NCBI GenBank assembly: GCA_024180945.1 | Contig: JAKSGN010000022.1 | Location: 1,302,001-1,366,000 of the forward strand | DNA length: 64,000 bases | Source: Macrophomina tecta | Taxonomy: Eukaryota; Ascomycota; Dothideomycetes; Botryosphaeriales; Botryosphaeriaceae | Direction of reading: 5' to 3' | Part shown: positions 49,726 through 60,300 of the stretch, piece by piece | Position numbering within the stretch: position 1 is the stretch's first letter | How the letters are laid out: every line of letters starts with the position of its first letter | Made by a program: the position numbers and the translations under genes | The notes under the pieces: model-generated | Told to the model about the DNA's origin: nothing | The model's database searches: none | What the model saw: the letters and a program-made list of their open reading frames with translations, nothing else

Positions 49726-50468
49726 TGTAACGGCGGCCTCTTCCACTAGGCTTAGGAGTCACCTAGTAGGGTCAGGTAGCGGTAGGGTTTACCTTGAAGG
49801 GCAAGAGAAGGGTAAAGGATTGGAACGATGGGTAGCGGTCACGTGATAGGTTGGTGCGCGGTGCGCGTCAGGCTTGTTACCTCCAATAAGTCTGTATTGG
49901 AATCTTGAGTTGACCACGAAGGTCAAAGTACTATCTAAGGAGTGTGTCTATATACTGTAGGAAATGTGTAGCAATCTGTGGATAGTGGTGGATAGTTGGC
50001 ATCCTTGGTTATCCAAGCGTCGTGGAGGATAGTCGTGATCCTTCGTTATCCAGTGGGCCCGGTGGGTCCCACGTGACTTGGGCGCTAAGGCCTGTTTTCC
50101 GGAACCCGACTTCTGCCCTGATGAGCGGACGACATGTTCGACATTCTCTTGTTCGTCCCTTGTGTCCGAAGTCGGTTTCCTGGATCTGTGCCCTTTCCCT
50201 GTGGGTGTCTTTCCCCTGCGGGAACTCGGTCCTGCTATTCTTCCGGGTAGTCGCTGTGCTGCGCGGGCGTCGTTCCCGTGCGGGCCTCTGTTGCTGCCTG
50301 GCTCGGGGCCGTACGTGCCGCCTTCCCTTGAGGCTGGGTTTCCCGTGCGGGCGTTCCGGCCGTGCGGCTCTGCTGCCCGTGAGGGTTCTTGGTCCCTGCG
50401 GTGCCTTTTCCCGTGCGGGCTTCCTACCCGTGGGGTCATAAAGCCCTTGTCCTCTGGGGTTCGTAACA
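49726..50468 (-). repeat. Unmutated Gypsy-1-related LTR (743 bp)
   Basis: Runs TGTAACGGCGGCC to GGGGTTCGTAACA on the plus strand. It aligns with the Gypsy-1 LTRs along both ends and in the GTTGACCACGAAGGTCAAAGT region, but its middle (about 49,970-50,110) differs, so it is a sister subfamily. It is GC-rich with normal CpA/TpG, unlike everything around it. Flanks are GTGTA and AAGAA, so no target duplication is seen. Neither a polypurine tract nor a priming region adjoins it. Its open frames on both strands are by-products of GC content. Confidence 0.82.
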
Positions 50469-51867
50469 AAGAATTATAGAGTTTAGTATAGCTTCTACTT
50501 TACTATTTATTAAGTTATATAGTTCTTCGGTTTTACTATTCACGAGCTCCTCGTCTAAGAAAAAGCTATTAATAATATTATTAGTCTCGATAACTTCTTC
50601 GTTTCTAGTTATTATACTGAATTATCGAGGTTCGTAGGAGTATTATCCCGATATATCCTTACTACTTTAGTATATTTAATAGTTATTGTTGTAGTAGGCT
50701 ATCTAGTATAGCGTATTATAGTTATCTTAGCGGGATATAACCGATGCTTCGCGCTAGGCGCTCGAGGTCTACTTTCTATTTTTCTTATTACGAGGGTTCT
50801 ACAGGTACTTAGAAGAAAAGTACTTATTACTACTATAGATAATATAGAGTCGATTTTTATAGCGCTATTTCTACTCGTCTATTTAGTTTAGATTAGGTTC
50901 TTTAGGCTTCTTATTATTATTTTAACTATTATTATTATTGCCCTTCTTAGAATCCTATCAGTTAGCTACGTTAAGGGCTATAGCATTTTCGCCTTCGAGG
51001 GTTATTCTTTTATGGCGAGGTTTCGAGGTATTAGCTTATCGAGAACCTATCTTCTATTTATATATATAACTATTAATCTGAGAAGTAAGGTCTACTATCT
51101 TTTAAAAGATAGATAGATATTTATAGGTAATTATATTCTTCTTAACTTTCTTCTTTAGGCCTTTATAGAAGAGGTTATAGAAAGTCTTATCTAACTATTC
51201 GAGGTAGGCTATAAGCTATTAAAACTTAGTTACGTAGATAGCTATAGATTCTAATTATTTAACAGTTATAATATTATTAGAGACTTTATGAACTTTATCT
51301 TAATCGTTAAAAGTAGCCCTAAGGTTATCTACGAATTCTATATAGGTGCCGAAGATTTTCTTAGTCTTTTCTTATCTCTTCTCGAGAGAGTATTTATTAG
51401 CTAGATAGTCGCGAAGATATAGTTCTATCTATACCTCTATCGTTTCTCTAAGGTAGGTTAATGCGAAGAGTACTTTCTCGGTATCGCTATCGAATTACGC
51501 TTAATTAAACTAGAGGTAGCGTTATATCTAGAGTAGAAATAATTAAAGCTTCTTTTTATTTCTATTAAACTTCTTAGGTACTACTACTTTAACCTTAGTA
51601 GCGCTTCGCTTTATTATATACTCGAATAGTCGAGCGTTCTAAGTCTTTAGCTCCTCGATAAGCTATAAGAGCTTAGCTCTAGTAGGCTTCATTTACTATA
51701 CGGGCTAAGCTGGCCCCTAGGTACCCTAAACGTAATCCTCGACCGGGTCGACCTCTATCTAAGATTCTAGTGCTATTACTATTTCCTAAACTTGTTAGGG
51801 GGTAATATCTTACCTAATAAGACTTAATCTCGGAACCTTCCTCTCCTTATAAGAATAGTAGTTAAAG
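50469..51867 (-). pseudogene. Gypsy-3 gag remnant, RIP-inactivated
   Basis: Minus-strand frame readable from about 51,700. A basic start, then KVVVPKKFNRNKKKL, FDSDTEKVLFALTYLRE and YLRDYLANKYSLEKR are typical of Ty3 capsid N-termini. IFGTYIEFVDNLRATF and LDKTFYNLFYKGLKKKVK follow. The sequence is related to Gypsy-1 gag but clearly different. Pol is missing: the element ends at the LTR at 49726-50468. The reversed priming sequence TAGTAGTTAAAG (51856-51867) abuts the LTR. Confidence 0.7.
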
Positions 51868-52420
51868 TATAATAAGCGGGCCTCTACCTCTAAGAATCTA
51901 AATACTAAAGAGGGAGAAAACCTATTAAGGGGGTTTTTCTTAAGTAGATATAAGAAGAGGGTAAGAGTAAGTCGAATACGTAATAAGACTAAGTACTACG
52001 TACGAAGGCCGTATTACTAATAATATGCTAAATTATTATTAAAGTTAACCACGAAGGTTAAAGCTATCTAAGAAGTATAGTTTATATATAGATAGGAAAG
52101 TATATATAATCTATATACTTAGTAGGTACGTTATGCTCAACCGCTACCTTTTCTAAGCGCGGTAGAGTGACTAAGCGGAAGTGCTTAATGGGCCCTATCT
52201 ACTCATCTGTCTTAGCGAATGAGCGGGTGGGTCCAACTAATCGTAGGGGTCACGTGATCTTAGATCCTTGTGTCCCCGACTTCTATCGCTTCTAGCGGGG
52301 CTGATTCCCAACTTCCTCGACCTGTGGAGGCTGCGCCGTAATATAGGTTATATAACTATAAAGGCTCTATTATTCATTAGTTTGCCTATAACTTTGGCTG
52401 GCTAGTAGGTTTATATAACA
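51868..52420 (-). repeat. 5' LTR of Gypsy-3 (right end uncertain)
   Basis: Begins TATAATAAGCGGGCC next to the priming region. The part GTTAACCACGAAGGTTAAAGCTATC aligns with the LTR at 49726. A likely end is TTTATATAACA at 52420, but this is not confirmed by a second copy or a target duplication. About 51,868-52,130 is RIP-mutated, whereas 52,130-52,420 has normal CpA/TpG, so the RIP edge falls inside this LTR. Confidence 0.55.
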
Positions 52421-55400
52421 CCTGCTGCCCTCTTATTAAAACTGCTCTCTGGATCTTTTTCGTACTTTGTCTTGTAGTTTATTAACCAGATAATTTCTCT
52501 TAACCGTACAGGTCACCACCGTCTTACCGTGACGTTAGGTGTGGGGTGAATTCAGATACCTCGACCTTTCTATGTCCCTAAAGGGGAAAGAAGTAATATA
52601 AACTTCCTGTAATAGTATTAACCCTTCTGCTCCCTGAAGCAGTGTTCGCTCTATCTCCTATTACTGTCCCAAATCTATCAGTATCCGGTGACTATAACCT
52701 CCCTACTACGTTGCTAATTATCACGGGAATACATGTATTTGCTGGCCCGAAGCGTAAGGCATTATATAGGTATTATACCAATCCCCTTTTGCCGTTGCCG
52801 AAGGGACTACGTACGTGGCGTGGTATATTGGTACAAGGACAACCCCTTACATGAAGAGCTAAGCGGTAAAATTCGATTAAGGATTAAACGGTTCGATAAA
52901 GACATTGCCAACTTGAAATAATAGCATGGAGGTAAGTGATAAGGCGCAAATAAGAGCTAAGGTTGTTGGAAACATATAATCTACATAGCTATAAAACTCG
53001 AGAGGTCTTTCGTCGAACGCTGGTTAGGTAGGTTCCTTAAAAGGGTATAACAAAGTGCTATATATTAGATCATTGGGTTAATAATATACACGTTAAGCGG
53101 TCCGGCTAAGCAAGCGCGCTTATCAGGAATCGACGAGATGAATTAGACGGGTTACCTAAATAGGGTTTCACGCGTTAAATCTTACGGACTAGGCCCCTTA
53201 TTTAAACGTTCTGTTGGCTACTATCGAGAGATAACCGGCGGGTCGTGGGTAAAGGTTTTCGCTATTCGCATCTGCCTAATAACCAATGGAGCGTATTGTT
53301 GAATGTGAATTGCAAGGCAAAAACAAAGAACAACACGCATGTGTACTCTGAAATAGCAGCTCCGATCTTGTAAGAAACTAGTAAGTCTGGGACCCGAGCT
53401 CAGATACCAGTAGGGTCGGCTTCCTAGCTGCCTCCTAAGCCAGACATCGGGATTGGGTGAAAGATGATCTAGAACGACTCAATTGATCCTCGCCGTCCTG
53501 CACTTATTGAGGTTTGGGCTCTTCTCGTTTACCAGCTCTCATAACTTATCTCAGTCGCTGTAAAGGCCTTTAAATGCCCAGAAGAAGCTGGGTTTCAACC
53601 GTAAAAGATAAATTATACGCCATTGAGCGATCTCACCTCAAGTTCGACCTATTTGCTGCGGCTTCCTCCGGGTGAGGTGCGAGGCAGTTGATCCGGCCTA
53701 TTGCGGCTAACATGCCCAGAGCTTGATCACATGCGTTGGGCTGCGCATGTCATCTGGTCCGTATTCGACACAGCGCGAATTTAGAATGATAAAGGTAGCC
53801 AAAAGTGTGGGCGATCCGCTGAAGTGCCACCGATAAAGTCGTTTTGCGTTTCCGCGGGATGCAATGCCGGGATTCTGCAGACGCCATGCCATTGGCTTGA
53901 CACGCTACACGACTCGGACAACCTTCGAGCCCCTGCATGACAGAAGTGATGAGACAGGACGTCGCTGCGGGGGTGATCATTTCCATTTACCTTTAGCGCA
54001 AAAAATTTGACGATGGTTTCGGGGAGCAAGATCCGCGCGGCTTCCCCGGCTGGGCGTCCCTTCTCGTCCAGCCAATTTGATCGAAGCAAAGAGGGCTCGC
54101 TAAGGGGGTTTGCCTCACTTTATCAAAAAAAAAAAAAAAAAAAAAAGAAAAAATGGGTAGACTTGCCTGTAATAGCGTTATCATATATGTAACAAGCAAA
54201 GGACACTCGCTCATCAGTTGAGCCACCAGGAGAATCCGGCCATGTCGGCGCCTATCACGTCCTTGACAAGAATTAAGGCCTCGAAGGCAAACTTAAGTAC
54301 GGTCGCATCTTCGTCGGTCAGGCCCGTCTCCATTCTCTCACCATGCCGCCAGAACCGATTGCAACGGTCCGCAAGCCATATCTTCTGCAACGTAACGCCG
54401 TTAGTTTGAGGCACATAAATGATCATCAAGGCTAAAAAAGTCTACGTTTGCATGCTAGTGGTCTTTCCCTAGTGCGTTGATCCGGCAGTGCCACCCTTAG
54501 CTACCGCGTGGGTAGAGCCCAGCTGAGCACACACATGCGTGGTGAGGCCAACACGCAGTGCATCCACGGTCCATTGAAGCTGCAACCCTTTTCTGGCGTC
54601 TAGGCGCCGCCATAATCAGTCACCCTTGATCTGCAAAAAAAGCATGAAGCTGATAACGGAGTGAACATACCAGCAAGACACTGTAGTAAACTGTACTGGC
54701 TCCGGAAATAGAAAGAATAGCCGCGTGAATCAAGACAATAGCGGACGTTTACGTAAAAACACCCCTGTGTTGGCAACCGAATCCCCTTCTAATACCATCT
54801 CCGAGTCTCTTGATTACACTGAGGCAAGCACGTAATTAGCAACTATATACACATGTTGGATGAGCGAGGGCGTCAAAAAAACATAGCTTTTGAGAAAATC
54901 TGTCCTACCTTAACTATAGCTCCCATGTGATGCTACTGCGCGTTAAATACGGCTGCGTCACCCTAAAGCACTAGTGATTTCTCGATAAGGCTCTGGAAAG
55001 GCCGTTTCTGCTGCCTGCACCCCCAATGACACAGCCGCACGTACGGGAAAGATACCACGTATGCAGAGACCCTTAGAAGCTTGCTAAATAGCGATCTTGG
55101 GCATAGAAGATAAACTTTATATATTCTAGAAGCCCGGTCTGTCTGCTACTGGTTCATAACTCCGACGCGAGAAGTTAGGATTTTGCGGATGACCTCCATA
55201 AACTACTTCAGATCACGCTTTCGAAGGATTACTTGCGTATTGCCCATGCGAGACTTTTCGACCAGGCGTCTCGATGGCACGGGGCCTGGTTCCCACAGCA
55301 CAGACAACCATCAACATTTTGTTCACACCATCGCCATGCCTAAAGGCATCGGCCCTTTAGATCCCCGGGACATGCCCACCTTGACACCTATGCACGCATC

Positions 55401-56016
55401 TTCTCCGCCTCCTAATGCGGTCTACGTTCGTGGCTTCCGTGCCCACGATCCATTTAGGAATGGCCTTGCGCATATGGCAGGACACTAGCTCTAAATGAGA
55501 AAGAGCCGCCGCTCTAACGCTCCAATAGAATTATCAAAGGCTCTCGGTAGTCAGTTCAATACCATGGCGAACGCGCAATAAGATTGCACGGGCTGTTGCT
55601 GCTAGGTTGCGGGCGTTTATGTGGCTGGCTAGACCTTACCGCTGTAGGTCTTTCCGATTCAGGTACCCCACCTAGTACACCTGATCACCCAGGACATGTC
55701 TCAATCAAGAAGATCGCTCCGAAGCTGACTGCGGGTAGCCAGCGCTCTGGCACTTTTATCGTTTCATGCTTTGTGGCGCATCTACTACGGCCTAATCCAC
55801 ATGCTTTTCTATGCTCTGCTGCGTCTTCTGCCAAATACGAGCCCCTCACGCTTGTTTTATATATTGCCGTTAAGCCGCCTCCTCCATACTGGTGTCAGCT
55901 CCTAGCGTTTCATGGTTTTCGTAAACTCGTCCAGAACCTTTGGTTTCCGTCCACTCTTTCTCCGCTCGCTCGCCGATTTTTCTGGTTATCTTGTGCTGTG
56001 TTTTTCTTCGTCTGCT
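52421..56016. other. Accessory region without a supported gene
   Basis: About 3.6 kb of AT-leaning but not RIP-saturated DNA. Short open frames (52642-52854, 55183-55488, 55584-56177) have no recognisable domains. A run of 22 A lies at 54125-54146. A minus-strand set of exon-like pieces (53707-54429) is listed separately. The last few hundred bases serve as promoter of the membrane-protein gene. Confidence 0.5.
53707..54429 (-). pseudogene. Possible degraded gene, exon-like pieces
   Basis: Three minus-strand open pieces follow each other. 54429-54214 includes KIWLADRCNRFWRHGERMET after a CTAAC..TTGCAG acceptor-like signal. 54089-54002 includes NWLDEKGRPAGEAARILLPE and ends at a GTAAATG donor-like site. 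A third piece lies at about 53,930-53,710. The first two look protein-coding in composition. A homopolymer T tract separates them and the frame cannot be joined with confidence. I recognise no family. It may be a decayed gene or a real gene with missed introns. Confidence 0.25.
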
Positions 56017-57338
56017 ATGGGCAAAGAAGATCTTCCGGGTGCTGTCGGGCCACTCATCTCTCCCAATTATATCCCGGAAAATATCGATGGCGCGGACGTG
56101 GCGGCATCCTCGGTGGTTTGGAGCCTGTCACTTGTTTGGTGCGGGATCTGCTCCTGGCAGTCGCTCGCGCAGACTAAACAGGCCAAAAACCCATATAGGA
56201 GTGTGTATATCTGGATGATTTGGCTTGAACAACTAGTTTGCTTTGCCATGGGTTTGGAATGCTGGTGTTTCATTATGAAGTGGATTTATCCAAGTAAGCA
56301 CTTAATAGACGTACTGGGGTATGTTCGCCTGTTAATAAGCTCCGCAGGTTTTGCGTTCTATTTTACCATCCTGTTCTGGTGGTGTATTCAAGTCCAGCTC
56401 CTACTCCAGATTATTATTAACCGCGTCCGGCTCATCTCCGTAAACAAAAGGCGAGCTATGTGGATAATGATCGCGACCGCTGTAGTGGTTACGCTCATCA
56501 ATATTAGCGTTTTTAATATCTGGATTCCCGCACGTTTGCAAATTTCCGAACGGTAAGCCGCCTAGTGTTTCTAAAAGTCTAGAGGCAGCTAATTGGTAAT
56601 AGATACGTTTATATTAACGAGATCTGGGATCGTATTGAGAAGGGGCTCTATCTAATAATAGACGCATCGCTCAATACCTATTTTATCAGGACTGTCCGGA
56701 AGAACTTAGTCCGTAACGGTCTACAAAAGTACAACTCCCTCTTAACCTTTAATACGCGGATTATATTCATCTCTATTCTTATGGATATTATGATTATAGC
56801 CGCAATGTCTATTCCTAACTCGTTTATGTAAGTGCAAATCTCCGTATAATATTAATCCTCCTCCCTAGAATACAGCTAACTTCTATATAGCTATATTCAG
56901 TTCCACCCGTTGGCGTACCTGGTCAAGCTTAACATAGAGCTGACCATGGCCACACTGATTCGCAAGATCGCCATGTCAACGGCCGCTAAGCGAGGTGGCA
57001 GTGGTGCGCGTAAGGAATACCTCTTCAACCACGAGAGCAGAGACACACACACCGCCGTCGAGCTTAGCAACAGCAGCTATTGCCACGCGGACACGCGCCT
57101 GAAGTTCGACGGCTACGGCATCCGCAAGACACAGGAGTACGTCGTGCGCAGCATGCCGCACCCGGCCACTGAGCAGCAATACGACGCGGAGCTCATCTCC
57201 AATTCCAGCACCAAGGAAGAGCAAGGCTCGAGGATTAGTCCCGATGATATGGACGACCAAAGCCAGCTTGTGCGTCACACAGAGAGGTTTGAACAGGAAC
57301 AGAACCGGACGATGAGGCCGACCGTATTTGGCTCTTAA
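56017..57338 (+). CDS. Multi-pass integral membrane protein of unknown function
   Basis: Predicted 402-residue membrane protein. Three exons join in frame: 56017-56552, 56603-56827 and 56891-57338. I count about seven hydrophobic segments: near residues 28-50 (SSVVWSLSLVWCGICSW), 66-90, 104-130 (VRLLISSAGFAFYFTILFWW), 148-172, 190-205, 225-248 (FISILMDIMIIAAMSI) and 253-280 (FIYIQFHPLAYLVKLNIELTM). A hydrophilic tail of about 120 residues is presumably cytoplasmic. NEIWDRIEKGLYLIIDASLN and IQFHPLAYLVKLNIE match, from memory, a family of uncharacterised fungal membrane proteins; no function is known to me. An upstream in-frame ATG at 55912 exists, but conserved sequence starts at 56017. The 3' part of exon 1 and exon 2 are TA-rich while exon 3 is GC-rich, yet no stop is present. 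Confidence 0.78.
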
Positions 57339-60300
57339 GGGTAAACTTTTGTTCGTTTAGGGTTGTGTATGGAGAGCGGCGTGAGTGCTCTGGGCGCAGC
57401 GAAACTGTTCAATTATCTATCGCGTCCGATACACCTAAGCAATACATCCGCATCTTGTTCTATGTTTTTAGCGATTGCTCCCTCCAAACTCCGTAATAAT
57501 AGCTTCTCCATTCACGACGATATCTCCAAACAAGCGTCTTGCATAATTATGTGCAAATAGATACTAAAAACATGTTGTCCAGAGACTATCCCCAATATAC
57601 AACCACTCTCGCTCGAGAACCGAAGGTAAGTGAAGCCCTCCATGCTGACTGGTCGGTGCGCGAGCAATATGATGACTTGCCGCACCAACCGTCAATGCGT
57701 AAGCCACAGTAATGGCCGCTTACACGCCCGAATCCGCGGAGCAGCGGGAATCCTAGCTCAGGCTTCACCTCCCCACTAACCTAGTGCCGCACATACCGGC
57801 GGGACGTTCCTGCGAAAAAGCCGCACTGTGGCAGGAGAGCCACGGCAGTACTTCTCGTAGATCGTCCGGGGGCTGCACTCCACTTGAGGCCAAGCAAAGG
57901 ACACGACCTCCTTCAGTCCCTCTGTTGCAGAACTTACTATTACTCGTGACGAACGACGTTCACGTTTACGAACATTACGGGCAAACTTCGATCAAAAAAG
58001 CCAGCCAGTCGCCTGGAACAAGGCGCCTGCTAAAGAAGAAGTATATCCGGTAAGAAGAGAAGCGCAGATAGCCACAAGTGAGCATGGAAAATAATAAATT
58101 CGTCTCAAGTACAGCCTACGGTGCCCCACATTATGACGAACAGCCGGCTATGGTGCCCCTTTCTTTTCTTTTTTTTTTTTTTTTTTCATTCCGCTGCGCG
58201 TGACATGGTCTATCCCGGGGTATCCATGCAGAGCCCGCGAGTTCAAACGGCAAACACCGATTCCTAAGAGAACATGTAAAGCGCACTACCGAGCTTAGGG
58301 CCAACGGTTATTATTTTTGCCGGGCTGCCGCTATTCCAAGATCAGGGGATGGGCGATGCAGATGAAGATCCAGGGGCTGGCTGATGGCGGCGGAAAGGAG
58401 AGCAAGGATTAGACAAGGCGAACCTCGTACGACGGTAGCTTCCGTTAGTATATACTAGAGTTTGCAGCTTACCTGTTAGTTTCGCGATACCCCAAAATTT
58501 TTCCATGGCTTCACAAGCACGACGCCTAGATTACTAATGACATATTACTAGATTTTGATAAACTAAGTATATCTATAAAAACGTCTCTCTCTCGATTATA
58601 AATATCTAATTACATTTCAAGACTCCTAGCACCAAGATAGAAATTTAGAATTACTTGGGGGGCTGCATTGTACTTTAGGAAGGCATCGGGCTGGCGATTG
58701 TCTCCACGCATTACCTTAAGAGCATACTATGGCTGTATGTGAGAAAGGTAATGGTAAGATCGCCTTGGGTTGCCGTATGAGCGATCTTTTCAGTCATGAG
58801 CAGACGGGCCGGGGATATCTAACGATCAACGATGAACGTCGCACCCCAGTCACCTAAACCTCTGGTCTGGTTGAAGTGCTGCATTTTAAGGGATAGTTTA
58901 TTTGCGTCACACGGATCTCTTTTATCAAAGCGCACCACAATCTTCTTGTCAAAGTTTCCGAACACCCGCGATCCTCCGGTGACACCCCCCAGCGTCCCGC
59001 ACTAAAGGCTGATTCGCCCATCCCTGCATAGACCTGACGCAAGCTGAGAAACTATAGTCGAATTCTCGCTACTACAGCGCCTAGCCTACCGCCTTTACTA
59101 AAGCTAGTAAACTCCGTTCAATAAACCGAATATTACTTTGAATTAAGCCGTATCTAAACCCTTTCCTTCCTTCCTTCCTAATTGTACTTTACGCAGCTTT
59201 TTGGCTCTCCCTCACGCCTAAACAAAGACAGATAAAGTTAAGAAATCCCTCAACTCGAGAAGGCGCCATATAATAGGACTATTTATATTTTACTTCAGGC
59301 TAGCAATGGCCATATCACAGGTCTTCCCATTATAAAGGTCTTTCTATTACGGGTTAGCCCCGTACTACTCGTATAGCTACTCGTTTCTACTTAGCGTGTT
59401 TTAACTACTTAAGTGTTCTCTTTCTTTGCATTTCTTCTCTCCTTAGCAGCTTCTTTTTGTATACAGAACCCGGTCGAATTATTATTTACCGCGAACCATA
59501 ACACTTTCCTACTGCTTAAAGATAATTACCATCATCCTTTCTTAAAATTATGTAAGATTCTGTGATGCGACATTTTATCCAGCAGAGGTGGCATTGATTA
59601 GTAGAGGGGGGCATAAGAGGCGCCTCCTACCCTTAGAGTATATACGCGAACTATATACAGTACGACTTACGCCTTTGATATATATTCCAATACATTATAT
59701 ACCGGGCCCCTAAGACAGCAGGGAAGTGGCTTCTTGGTGATTACCAAGAGGCATAGAACCAAGCATTTGTGGAAAAGGCAGACACCGCCACGTACTACCG
59801 CGCTAGACACGGGGCATTAGCTTCACGCGCTCGCGCATCACGGTATCTAAATCCTTCGCACTTTACTACTTCTTCATCTTATTTTATACTAATGCCTTAG
59901 TGCCCTTATTATGGAAATACCATTAGTTCCGCCTTTCGTATCTCACAATGTCACGACCGTCATTGATATCGGATCGAACAGGGTGCTCAGGAGAGAAAAG
60001 AGAAAAGAGTGTAAGCGACTAGATTAGGTGACCTTCATACCTATAAACACACTCGTAAAGGACTTAGCTACCTCCTAGGCTATTAAGAGAACGTGAGGGC
60101 TTATATAGTAGATTATAGCACTTAATACCTTGTTAAATTTATATTCTCATAAAAAAGACCCGCTATTATATGTGCTAGATAGAGCAGTATTAAATAGTAA
60201 TAATACAAAATATAATTAATAAAAAAAATTAATCTCTTCTAATAAGACTTATTAAGGGTAATATAAGCTAAGTCTTGTAATTATAGGATGTTCTTTAATA

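Noticed and set aside
49948..50479. Open frames of 133-173 codons on both strands
   Set aside because: They lie within the unmutated 743-bp LTR; frames on both strands at once reflect high GC and absence of RIP stops, not genes.
21850..52130. Centromere core or mitochondrial insertion as explanation for the AT-rich block
   Set aside because: The content is fully explained by recognisable Copia and Gypsy elements with RIP; there is no mitochondrial gene, and a 30-kb repeat block alone is not evidence for a centromere.
55584..56177. 197-residue plus-strand frame overlapping the membrane-protein gene start
   Set aside because: A different frame from the conserved, spliceable 56017 ORF; no continuation after its stop and no conserved motif.
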